A program made the translations under genes and the position numbers. Of a stretch of DNA of 64,000 nucleotides, positions 1 to 12,500 are shown piece by piece (position 1 is the stretch's first letter; each line of letters begins with the position of its first letter). The stretch is taken from assembly GCA_030770545.1 (NCBI GenBank), contig CM061107.1, positions 8,396,001 through 8,460,000 on the forward strand. Direction: 5' to 3'. Under the pieces are notes generated by a model. It saw only the letters and a program-made list of their open reading frames with translations. It was not told where the DNA came from and made no database searches. This stretch comes from Macropodus opercularis. Lineage: Eukaryota; Chordata; Actinopteri; Anabantiformes; Osphronemidae.

Positions 1-3000
1 GTAATGTAGAGGATGATGTTGACTGTATCCAGACGATGGCTGATGTCCTCCCAGAAGGAATTAACCACAACCACCGGCTTACTGTCTGCCCAGGGCAGGT
101 AGTAGTAGTGGTTACCTAGACACATTAGATATAAACTCTGGATGAGAAAGTTTTACAACATGTGTGTTTATCTTGGAGACGGCAGCTTCCTCACTCACCA
201 TCAAACACAGCACAGTTATACTGAGTAGTGGATGCCAATGGTTTGCAGGTGTTATCCAGTTTGTTGCCATAGTTACCGATGCTGACCTCAAACTGGATTG
301 GTTCTCCGGGTTCCTGAATCATGGAGGCGCTGTAGAAGACGGCGCACAGACAGTACTTTCTCCTCCTCTGGTACTTCTGATGTAGGGAAGGATAATATAA
401 TGCAGATCGTAAATCACACCTAGACATTCAATAGCTGCAAAGTATTTTTTTTCTTATCAGCAACTGATAGATAATCACAGTACTGTACCTGCACCACCAG
501 GATGTCATCACTGCTGATACTGTCTACTGTTTTATCCAGTTTCTCATCCAGCTTGGTGGTCAGCTGAACCAGGATCCTGCCCCTGTATGCCACTCCCTCC
601 CCCTGCCAGATACCAACACATCCATCTGAAATACTGACCAGAGACGAATGTGCAGTATAAACTGTACTCCTAATGTTTACGCTACCTTGCCATAGTTGAG
701 ATCCTCATACGGGTCTGGAAGGCCAGTAAATTCTCTGGGGCTGCCATAGAGGTTGATATAGCAGGGGCCAAAGACGGGGAGAAAGCCCACCTCAGACTCT
801 CCTGTGTTGGCTGGAGAGAGAATCACGCAGACTTAACCTCTGAACGGTCCCAAGCTAAGCAAAGCAAAGCTGTGGTGTTAGTGTTGGTGTTAGTGATGCT
901 GTGCTTGCGGCGGCGGTGGTGGTGATGGACAGCGTCAGCTAGAAACAGTGAGTGCTGGGAAAGCAGACGGCAGGCACTACGATGGCAAAATGGTTAAACA
1001 TTCATACAGTAATGTTCACGACAGGACACAGAATTGCTTTACTACAAAAGTTGCTATTTAGCAAAGTAACATGCTCTACATGGTTTAAGCTGCCAGAGCT
1101 CATGCAGTACATAGTTAAAAATAACACAGGTGAACCTTCATTTGACGGCTTTTCACCTTTTTCAGCACGATCCTCTATTCCAGGAGAAAAAGGACAATTT
1201 AAACATAAAGAGTCACAGAAAACTTCTAGGATATTTGGTTTAAAAACTAATCAATACCTTCTATCTCTCCACCAGAGGAGGCTATCTTGGACAGGTTCAG
1301 GTACGTGGTGCCAACAGCATCATTTGCTGTCAAACGATCCCTGCAATCACATACATGTACCACAACTCACAGGTAAATAATATGTAAATGCAGGCGCATG
1401 GTTATAGTCATCTATAAAAGAAAGTACATGAAACAGAAAAGCTTTTGAGTTTTCAGCAGGGAAACTACTGGGTGAACTATCACAGTAGCTTTCAGCACCT
1501 TCTGAGTGGCAACATTTTTCCAACTTTCCCCCACTCGCTCATTTCCCTTCAGCCTTCCTGGACCCGTGTTATCAGGCTGCTCGTTCACCCAGAAACACCA
1601 TGAACATTAGAGACGGTGCCAACAGGATCCCAGAGCCTGTAACTGAGGGGAAGGGAGGGGCCTCCACAGCACTGAGTCATGGGCTGCCGCATTATTCACA
1701 TGTGCTTGGTGACTGGGGGAGGACTCGCAATATAATACAGCTGACCACACTGCAGAAATATTGTGTTACACTTCCTCAGCCCCAAATAACTCAACAAAAC
1801 AACAATGCGTCTTCACATTCTCACTAAACCCAAATAAAAACAAGGGAAAAAGTCCAGTTTTACGTACCAATCAAAGACTGTCAGCTTGATACAGTCACAC
1901 ATTGAGGGAAACTACAGCAAACACAAGGAAGAGGAGGAACATGGATGAAATTCATTCACAAGATTTATCGTTACTTTGAAGATTTCGTTCTCACATGATT
2001 TTACCTTCACTTGGAGGTTTAGTATTTGGTTCCACTCAGGGTTTGCGTTCTTCTCGATGATCTTAGTACACAGCTGAAGACAAAAAGCAACTCGCGTCAG
2101 CGTTTCTACTTTTGTACAGCGTTATATTCGCCGCTTGCTTGTTAATCCTGAAGCGAAGAAGATCAGCGCAAACCTTTTTGCCTGCAAAGCGAGCTTCTAT
2201 GAAAGGATCCACCAGATTTTTCCTGTTTTCTTCTGACCCAAAAATTTCTTTCACACTCTGGACAAATGCATCGTCCACTGAAAGAAAAAAACCCAAACCT
2301 CTTGCTTTTATCCGTTTAGTTTTTTCATACATGTATTTTGTGGTTGTCTTAATCTTAATCTTGTCTTACTTTGAGGAACATCTTCAGCTCTGAAGACCTT
2401 CAGTGACAAGGTGGCCCATCGCAGAGTCACCCCAGCTGGCAGCAGCAGATTACTTTCTATGTCGTCCTGGTCGTCATTAGACTCCCTGTTTTCCATCTGT
2501 GAGAGGCAGCGAAGATAAAGGACCACACAGTCACATTATTTACATAAGGAAGAAGCATGAAGCTACTGGAAGTGATCAGAGCTACAGTCGGTCATTCGTA
2601 CCGGAGGCTCATCACCAGTCCCCACTATGAAGAAGCTGACTTTGAGGTATCCTTTAGCCCCAGAACTGGAGTCATCAGGGTCATTCAACAGAAGCCACTT
2701 CCTCAGGACACAGTGAGCTGAGTTGGGACACACAAATATATCACGCTTATTCACGCAGCCAGAAAAGTTATAAAAAAAATAAATGCAAATGTGCACAAAA
2801 GCAACAAACAAAAAACAGTGAACTGAAACTACGCTGTAACAATTATCCAATCAAAACTATTGCGCAGGACTGCTTACAATAAAGTATAATTCCCTGCAGT
2901 ATAGCCAGCAATCATACTTCAGCTGCAGAGAAAAGGCATCGCCTGTGAGCTAAATCAGTCCGACCTCAACCGACGCAGGTCAAACAATGGCCCCGTTTGT

Positions 3001-6000
3001 GCAAATGTAAATGACACACAAATCATGGTTGTGGCTCGCAGTACCTGGCTCATCATAAACATATCCGACGTCCAGCTGTGAGAAAGAACAAAGCGAGGTC
3101 AGCCACACTTGATGTAGTAGTCACACTTTATGTGTAGAATAAATTAAAGAAAATAAAAATAGATGACATACGTTGAATTCCCCCATCAGACTGTCTGCCC
3201 TCAGTGAATAGGAGTCATACACCTGTACAGATGAGCAAACAACAGGTTAATTTTATGTCCTGACAGAATAAGACGTCACACTGGCTGAGTTCTTACCCGA
3301 AAACTAATGCTCTGATCAAACAGTTCTGATGGTAGCATGTGGACGTTAAAGAAGAACATCTGCAGAAACACACAGAAGTAGTAGCAGTGGCTTATCACAG
3401 CTGCACCTTGTTATCTTGCATAGGCTTAATGTTACACATGCTCACGTGTGTCCTATTGATGACATTACCTCATCAAAGAAGGGGTTGTTTCCTCTCCTGA
3501 TCCTCGTCCTGTGTGTCTGCCCACTCACGTTGACTTTCACTACCGGTTTGATGTTATTGCCAGGTAACTGCCGAGCCTCAATGACGCGGACACGGATCTG
3601 AAGGACACGTTGTGCGTGAAGATTCATTAATAAATGTAGGGGAACATTTGATTCTGACGAAGGCCACCTTACACTACCGATCTACAACCTGGTAAACATC
3701 ACCCAACAGGTAGAAAACACTGCTGCAGCCAGAAGGAATAAATATCTAAAAGGTTTCACTATGTAATCACAACAAATACAGTCAGACTCACCTGGAAGTC
3801 CTGAGGCTTATTGGCCAGTCTATAGCGAGTTTGGGACCTGGCCACCCTCTGGCGGAGATTAGCCGACTGGCCAGGGGATGAGGGCCCCAACGCGGCACCA
3901 CCTTGGCCTCCATCTGGTAGCGTCTCCTCGCCCTCCCCAGCACCTCCACCTCCACCACCACCACCTAATCAGCACGATGTAAGAGATCAATTTAATCTAA
4001 ACAAATCCAGTTGGTGAGGAACCACCAGATGCTCCCACAACATGTGCAGCATTAAGCTAGAAAGTGATTATTTCACACCACCATTAAGATATAATCTTAA
4101 AAGTTATGTTAGACACTTAACTGTTAGACTGAGACTCTGGTTGTTAAAATATACTTAAAGCCACAACCTGTCTGAGTTTGAATGCTCTGATGCTCCATCT
4201 GTGGATTGGTGCTTAATGAGCAACCACTTCTTCTTCTGTTAGGAAGAGTAAGACGAACCAGGCCTCAACAGCGCCACCTTTATGAGGCGTACCGCTACAA
4301 GGGTTCTGATTGGATGGTGGCGGATGTACGTTGACATTAAAGCTACTTGAAATAAATGTTGAATTGTATCCATTTGCAGCATTTGTGTTTAAGCCTTGAA
4401 TAATAATAACAATAAAAAGCTTTTCTGACATACCACCATCCATCGTGGCATCTCCAGCTTGTGGGTCATTGGGGTTTGGGGCCGCGTTGGCTGGAGGATC
4501 ATAGCCAATCACGAGATTTATTGTACCCTGGAAGGACATGATTTGCTCGTCTGTGATTTCATGTTTGGTCTTTGAAATGTATCTAAGCAAACAGACCTTG
4601 ATAGTATCATACTGACGGAAAATAAGAAACTTACTCCGGTGTTCTGTCCACTTTCGTTGGCCAGAGGCACATTTTTGGAGGGCAGTGATCTGACTTGACC
4701 TGAGGCGAGGTCCTTCAAAGAGATTTTGGTTGAACCAATTAATCTGAAACATAGGATAAGACAGAAGAAGCTCAGGATCCATTGGGAAAGTGCAACTTAA
4801 TACACATGTAACGCGAACAGCCAGCATATCGGTAACTGCGTACACACTTCAGACAAATAGAATGCGGCACGTGAGCTCAGAAGCCATGTTCATTAAAAGC
4901 GTACTGGAGGTCACCACCCAGAGCTAACAAACCCTGCCTGCTCAGACAAACAAACGCGCCTCCTGAGCCAGCACGCAGCCAGCTCTGCACAGCGCTCTGC
5001 ACGACACACGCAGAGCGATGGCAGGACTAATAGGACCATTATCTGATCAAACCCATAAGCCATTGATACATTTAAGTTGTGCGTAGAATTGATGGTGAAT
5101 GGTGATGCGTGTTGGTGACTGCGGTGGATTATTGTGGCAGCCAAAAACATCAGCTTGCTGATAAGAGAAAGAAACTCCCAGACTGACTAGAACCATGTTG
5201 AGTGTGTTCTGTTCAGAGTATTAAGTGCAGCTAATGGAATGTTGTACATACCGTGAACATACATCATCCTCTGGGTGGACTGAGTAATAAAGTTTCGTAA
5301 GGGTCCAGACACAAGACAGACGCAAACCTTCACTGTGTCAGCATCTTCCCCATAATATTGGATACATATCATATAACAACCACATCTGGTAACTAGACAA
5401 ACAGCTGGACAGGATTTTATTTGGTGGCAGGCAGAATGCAGAGCTACCCCAGGAGGAAGCTGACGGACATTCAGTGACTCTGTAAACCTGGTATGTAGCC
5501 TCAGATCTGACTCTGGCTGACGACATTCTTGAAATAATGTGAGCAGGATTTGGACTTAGAGCTGTGGTTATGGGCTCATAGCCCGACGTCCAAGTAGGAC
5601 TGTCCCTTAAATCCATTTCTGCGGTGCTTTTAGCATATGCAGTCATGGTAAAATATCTGACAGTGGCTTTAGCGTATACAGTACGACAGCAGTGTCAGAT
5701 TGTGAACAGATTTGGAAAGACGTACTTGGACCGACAATTTCCCCATTGTTTCCTCTGTCAACACACAATGGAATGACCAATACAGGCTTACGGACCATTG
5801 TCATGCCCTGGTGTGTCATCAGGGAAGAAATACCCCACACTTATAAAGAACAGCCAACATTTACCCACACAGCCCGATATCATTTCCATTCTCTCTGAGC
5901 TGATTCTCAGTCTCACTCTGTTATATAAATAAAAGGAAAATCAGGCAGCGACAGCTTCCTGCGAAGGGGATTTTTCTAACCATACTCCATGAAGACTTTT

Positions 6001-8387
6001 CACCACTTTGGTCATTTCAAATAAAAGTGTCAACACACCTATTTGAAATGGGAACAAAGTTCTTTTACAAAAACAAACATGCAAATCAAGTTCTGAGTAA
6101 AGTCATTTTTTATTATGAACCTCTACTAAATTGCCTGACTAGCTACTAGAGTTAATGTTTAGCCATGATACTGGTGTGGGTTTAGCAGCAGTAGACGATG
6201 CATCAGTCAATCTACTATTGCTCAGAAAGGTAGAAATACTCAAATACTAGAAAAGATGAACCCAGAATAAATCCTTTCATAACCAGCTTAATGAAAGAGT
6301 TTGACTCTAAAATCCCATGATCCAGACTTCATGGGAACTTCTCACTGCAATCATCCGATTCTTTTCTAAACTTGTACAAGTTAAGAATCCACAGATTGCC
6401 CCCCCCCTCTTAGTTGCCACGACTACAGGGACTACCCACAACAGCATCTGGAAAACTGTTTGGGAGAGAGAAGTCCCACTCGGGTCTTTAGGGAGTGTGT
6501 CAGTGGCCAGCCCAGTGGAAAACTTTACTCAGCTTAACATGGACTCGTGCTGGAGACACGTTTGAAAGCTCCGCCCTCAGTCATGACTGTCCCATGTATG
6601 AGGGGAATTTTGTTTGTCTGGTAAAACAAACAGGAACAGGAAAAGCATAGAGTTGACATCTGTCATCAGAAAGAACGTCTTTGATCATGTAGTTAGTGAT
6701 GTCTCTGCACGCGCTCTAGATTGGTCCCATATGCGCCTCCGTCGTTATTTGCCACGAACAGCCTGATGCTGTCTTGTGCACTAGAGTAGTACAGCACTTC
6801 AAACACACTGTTATTATAAAAGGAACTGCCACATCAAGTGTGTCCTCTCTCCCCAGTCCCACGGTGGCAGCTTAATCCTACTAGGAGGAGACAAAAAGCC
6901 ATTCATCCATTTATTGTTGCCCAATCAGCATCAGTCTTCCCACACAGGCCTGCAAGTCTCAGCACGACAAGCAGGGCGTGAGTGGGTGCACACAGCCAGC
7001 ACATAACTGCACCACTGGGTCACTATGGCAGCGTTCAGCTTCATTCTGTACAGTACTTTTCAGTATCAGCATCGGTGCATCCAAACCTGCCAGTGGTGGC
7101 CTGAGGTTCGTTAAGCAACCAAGGTACTGGACTGAAAGGTGGCTCACGCTGCATCGTCTGCGTTTGACTCAATTAGTAATAAAAAAACTTGACATCCTCA
7201 CAACTGGTAAAGAAACACACACCTCAGACATGGTTGGCAAACCTGCTGACTGAGTCAATAGACTCATTTCCTGGAAGGTCTTCGTTTAGACAGGAATAAG
7301 TTTGTATTGTGAGGTGAGGCAGCTCCTTTCAACAGGGTAATACCACAATCCCATAAAGCAAAGGGAACTTACTTGTCTTTCCCAATGGTTTCATAGTCTT
7401 TCACAATAACATCTATGTAGGCGCTGGAGTCCAGTGGCGAACCCTTCAGATCAAACTCAAGCACCTGCAGGAAAAGTCAGTCACATCACGTTTACTGTAA
7501 TCACCGCCACAGGCAGAGACAGAGCAGAGGCTCAAACATTGCTGTTGTCCATATTACAAATATTGATTTGCCATCAGGCATGACACGTCAACAGCAGAGC
7601 ACATACTCAACTGCACTTTATCAGTTGTCAAAATACACGTCATGAGGTCCAGTCCTCTCCAGCGGAGATGTTCTATACTAAATCAATTCTGGCTTTCTGT
7701 ATATGCGCGTGTGTGACGTTTACCTCATTCCATACTGGATTCAGCTCGTTGTCAATGGATTTAGTCTTTTTCTTTTCATCTGAAAGTTCATCAAGAAGGA
7801 AATGGTTATTTAGAGAAACCCCTGAAGTTCATTGCGCTGCATGCCTAAAAGTACTGGACCCACTCATTTAATGACAGAGTTTGTTTAGTATCACCAACAT
7901 TAAAAGGTTCAACTGGGGCTTTAGCCTGGATCCAGAGTGAAAACCCGTCTGTGTTTGGAATCATTTTGATTGAGTAGCTGAAGGCTAATTTTTTAACAAG
8001 CTCTAACTTGCCTCTCCTTTGTTAGCACCTTCTTGGTCTCCTGAGCTGATGTGTGCTACAGAGTCTCTGCACAGCTGTCACCGCTTTAACACGAGGAGAC
8101 ACTTTTCAGAAGCTTTAAAACAGTGAACTGGATGCATAGGTGCAAGAAATCAGCACTACTGTGTGCATGGCAGCCTTAGAAATACCGAACTATTAAGGTG
8201 ACGTCATGCTGGAAAAATATAATTGACTGTAATCTTGCATCCTTCCGTAAGAACAAACCTTAGACTGCAAGAGTTCTTTGACCTTAAAAAGACGCTTACC
8301 TTTAAAAATCACAGTTGTGATCGGGTCAGGACTTCCCACCTTCTTCTTGGGCAAACTTTTAGCCGATTCCACCAAAACCCGCAACAT
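1..8387 (-). CDS. myof: Myoferlin-type ferlin, N-terminal part (gene runs off the left edge)
   Basis: Type I ferlins are C-terminally anchored multi-C2 proteins for Ca2+-dependent membrane fusion and repair. Twenty exons in consistent phase encode the first 653 residues: 8300-8387, 7724-7779, 7373-7464, 4635-4743, 4434-4527, 3792-3964, 3469-3597, 3297-3359, 3172-3222, 3045-3075, 2602-2717, 2370-2496, 2174-2277, 2005-2073, 1868-1911, 1258-1340, 686-810, 489-602, 199-376 and 1-115. C2A is at about 1-110 (starts MLRVLVESAK, Asp21 in SPDP), a Gly-rich linker at about 147-204, C2B from 205 (IRVRVIEARQLPGNN) and C2C from about 350 (TLRWATLSLKVFRAED). The conserved segment after C2C includes FEVSIGNYGNK. 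The window holds about a third of a usual 2000-residue ferlin. C2A and C2B resemble myoferlin more than dysferlin. Because the human gene lies elsewhere, this may be a fish myoferlin-like paralogue. One donor (exon 13, GTTTGC) is weak. Confidence 0.85.
4744..7372 (-). other. Large intron 3 of the ferlin gene
   Basis: This 2.6 kb intron separates two C2A-coding exons. I see no exon, RNA gene or intact mobile element in it. Short ORFs on both strands have no family resemblance and no splice framing. Confidence 0.7.
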
Positions 8388-9515
8388 GGCAACAAAATAT
8401 GTTAAAATAAAAGAGTTGACAAACAGGATGTGAGAAGTCTAGACGGGGCTCGGGCTTCCTAACTGCCCCATCACCAGGCGCACACACACCAAGACAGAAG
8501 GAGTAAACCTCCTGGGTCCGATGGGGGAGAATGAGGGGAAACGAGGGCGGATCACGGGTCTGTAATTACTCCCCGCAGGAGCGAGCAGCTGCTGCCATCC
8601 CGCGAGCGTCTGAGCGGACGCGGAAAGTGAGCGCAGCCCGACAACGTCGTCGATGATGCAGCTGTGGCGCCATCTAGCGGCTACAGCCGGTAGTGCAACG
8701 CAAAGCCTGGTTCTACGGGAGGTTTCTCCGATTGAGAATAGTGCTGCTGGCTTTTCTATTTCATTTCATTGTCTTGTATTATGTGAGATGTTTGTTGTTG
8801 CAGCTGTAGATTAAATATGTAGACTATTGATGTGTATAGGTCTAATTTTAGACCAGGTATTGCCCAGAAGAAACCACTTTTTCCAGGGACGTGGGCACAT
8901 GAGAGCACACGGCTACTCCAGATAACAACTAGTTTCCTGGGAATGATGATTTATTTGTTCAGAATCTAATGAATCTATTGCACAATACACGATTTCAGTA
9001 ATTCTATAATCCTTAAAGCAGCTGATCTGTCCTTGTGCATAACTTCCTACCTTTCTGGTTCCTCAATAACTTTGCTTCTTTAAATGATTAACCCAGCGAG
9101 GGTTTGTCTGTTACCTCCAGCAGACTTGCAGGTATTTTGGAAACTCATCTCTCCGTGGTCTTCTCTTCTGTGATATGTTGACTTTCGTCTCGCGCTGTGG
9201 TCAAACACTTGTGACAGATGGCTTTTTGGACATTCCTTCCCCGTCCGGAGACGAGAAGCTTTGTTTGAGCAAATTGGGGTTTGCTGGAAAAGACAGAGGA
9301 TGGGATGGAAACAAAAGCCCTGCGAGTTTAGACTCAGAACGCGCTGCGAGGACCTCAGACTGGCCTCAGCTACTTTGGGGGGAACTTGCTCCTGCTGCAT
9401 CTTTGTTTGGCTCTAGGGTGTGGAAACGTGGATGGAATATTTGATTTAAATATCTACAGAAAAAGGTGGATTATTGATCGTTTTAAAACATTTAAGGAGA
9501 CAGTGAGTTACCAGA
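8388..9515. promoter_or_regulatory. Head-to-head region between the ferlin and WD40 genes
   Basis: The two start codons are 1.1 kb apart and diverge. The ferlin side (about 8440-8700) is CpG-rich and contains a CTCF-like core on the minus strand at 8667-8680. No convincing TATA box or coding exon was seen. ORFs at 9080-9444 overlap on opposite strands and look like chance. Confidence 0.5.
8667..8680 (-). promoter_or_regulatory. CTCF-like core motif
   Basis: The minus strand reads CCGCTAGATGGCGC, one base away from the CCASYAGRKGGCRS core. It lies in the CpG-rich start region of the ferlin gene. Motif match only. Confidence 0.35.
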
Positions 9516-12500
9516 ATGAAATCCTTAAGACATAGGAAAAGTCCATGGATGCTTTATGAGACAGAGGTTCCACACAGCAGGTTTTGGTAAGTTTCCATCA
9601 GATTTCTTCTTTTGTCTTCAACATTTAAACAACTGACGTTACAGTCAATTATGGAACATGGTCATTTTCTACCAGTAACTTTTAAAGTTCACATTTCTCC
9701 ACTCAAACACTGTCTAAACTAATGGCGTCTTTGCAAACCCTCTCACCAGCAAAGAACCAAGTTTTTACAACTTAATTATTTTATGGTTCTATTGGTTGAC
9801 TGTGAGACATGCGTATGATGTAAAGGACCACTCATGTGTATCCAGATGGACCCGGGAAAGAGCTCACAATGTGAGACATGTGACTTATTGTTCCAGTCTA
9901 GTCTCCCTGAGCAACAGGGCCACACAGGAGCCGCTGGTGGTGAGAAACACTTTGATCTGTGAAACAGTAACTCAGCGAGTCTCCCTTTGCAGCACAGCTC
10001 ATGAACTAAGGCCCAATGTTGAAGTTACATACTGCATGATCCTCATACTAAATACCTGTCATATGAGGCTCCTTAAGGTGATTTTAAACAGTTGCGTGGA
10101 TGAGCGGTGAGCTGGCCCAGTGCTGCCAGCTGGGGGCGCTGTAATTATTATGCCATGAGCCTTTCAGATACTTTTTTGAGAGGATAAAATAAAATAAAAA
10201 AAACAGCTGCATCTCGCTAAAAAAGAAAATCAGTGTTGATGCCCTGACACGTGGCTTCACACAGTGTCTGGACTTATATCTTAATTCTCACAATCCATGT
10301 GAAAGCGTAGCTCAGTCAGTACTGATAAAGCTGAGGGTAGCTCCCAGCTCCAGAAAGCCCTGGGACTAAATGTATGAATCCTTAAAAGTAATGAGTCAGC
10401 ACCTGTTCCTTCAGCTGGTTAAATCCAGCTCCAACAGCACGATCCGGAGGCTGTGTTGTTTCTGTTTGACTTCCAGGAAAGTGCACTATGCCATTTTAAC
10501 CTGTTGGTATGTACGTTCTAAGATCATTTCAGCCTCCTATAGCAGTTTTCTCCTGCGTGATCACTCCTTTCTACAGTGACCCAGCTCGTGGAGTCAGCCC
10601 TGCAGAGACACTGAGCCCAGAGCACCTGCAGCTCCTGAGAAATGCATTTACCTGTTCAGAGGCTGATGGGCAGAGACAGGAAACCAGGCTCAACGGAGGA
10701 AGTAGAGGTGACAGAAAAGAGCGTGGAATGACGTTTGAGGAGTTCCGTGACGTCTTGAGGTCTGTGATTGGTCCAGACGTTGAAGAGACTTGGGTTGAGA
10801 GATTCTTCAATGAGGTGAAGACAAATGGACAATTCTTTGTCAAAGAACAATAGACAAGCAACAAGCAACAACTAGAGTACAGCTACTTCAACTCACTGAT
10901 GTGGGGGCTTGTGTTCACTTCTTCTTGTCCAGGTGGATATCAGCTGCACAGGACAGGTGACGTGGCAGCAGCTCTGTTCCTACCTGCTTCTGGAGTACAC
11001 TGAGCGAGAGCGTGCCTCCACCCCCACGCCTGCTCTCCTGGACGCCCAGGCCCAGATCAGACACTGCTCTCACAACAAGGTAGGAAGGAGATGTAACGTA
11101 GCTAGTACTCCTCACTAAAAGCAGCCACAGCAGACTAAAAATAACTCTTAATTATGTTTCATTGCATTAACTACTCACGTTGTTTACAGCTGTGATATTC
11201 ATTATTCTGCAGCGGGAGCCCACGGTACGTGTGGTTGCTGTTCCACAGCCTCCTCCACTTCGTTATGTCAGTGTCAGTAAAGGGGGTCAGATCACTGTCT
11301 GGAACAGCAGCTTGCACATCCTCAGAACCCTGGGAGTAAGTGGCATCATGGTACGACTTTTACCACCACATAGAAATACAGCACGCTGACTTTCTAAGGC
11401 TTAATTCTCAGCTTGCCGGAGACCCATCAGTGGAGGTGGCCAACACGAAGAGGTTCAGAGGTTGGGCAATGGATGCTGTGTATCTGGGCGATGTCCACAC
11501 GGTTGCTATAGCTACTGACTCCAGAGACCTGCATTTTGTCAGCGTCTCCACAACCAGTGTTTTTGAGGAAGTCCACCTGTTTGGTATACTCACGGTACCT
11601 GTGGCGTGTACTACACTGAGCTGCTTGAAGTGGTTACTAATGAATCTGATACTCTCATTGTTCTTTAAAGGGTTTCACAGTGGGCTGACAGCTCTCTGTT
11701 ACTGGCATGATGATCAGGTAGGATCACCAGTAGTTGAAACATCAACAGTGAAGCCTTCATCATTTGAATTTGTATGTTGTGTCCTCCCAAGCGTCCAGAG
11801 AGACCTTCTCTGCTGCTGTTGGGGGATGAAAAAGGAGGCGTCCACCTCATGTGGTTTCTGAACCGGTCTAAAGGTCTTTTTAAGAAACCCTCCAAGAAGG
11901 ACAGTGTCCCACAGAGGATCTTCCTCTCAGTACGTTTCCCCTCCTGTGTTTACCTGCTTAACTCAGCGTCTGGTTTGTGCAGATAAATACTGTGCAGGTT
12001 CTCAGCAGAAGCCACTGATGCTGACACCCAGTAGTTACATGTAACTGCTGACAATGTTCCAGTTTTACAAACAACAATTATACATTTATTGTTATTGACT
12101 TTGACCTCAGGACCTCGGCGAGCACAGCGACATGGTCTCCTACAGTCATATTCCAAACGCCCACCGGGAACCAATCAGCAGGGTGATGTTTGAGCCCAGC
12201 ACTAGCATCATAATGTCATCATCCGAAAGCGACACCACATCTGTGGTGTGTATGAATGTGACACCAAAGCGGGAGCCTAACATTTGGAAAATCAAGCAGG
12301 TAACTGACTTTGGAACGAACGTGCAACGTGTCCTTTAGGTATAACTGGACTCTGTGTTGGTCACAGTGATCTGGTCAGGTTGACACCGACTCACAGGAAC
12401 TGAAAGGGTCAAGGTTTAGGTCTATCACTGTAAAAAGCATGAAGAGGTCTATAGCATGAACTCAGTGTAGAAGAGACACTGTAGCACAAACGTTATTAAA

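Noticed and set aside
10310..10370. tRNA-like A box (TAGCTCAGTCAG) suggesting a tRNA gene or SINE head
   Set aside because: No B box (GGTTCGANTCC) follows at a suitable distance, and no cloverleaf can be drawn.
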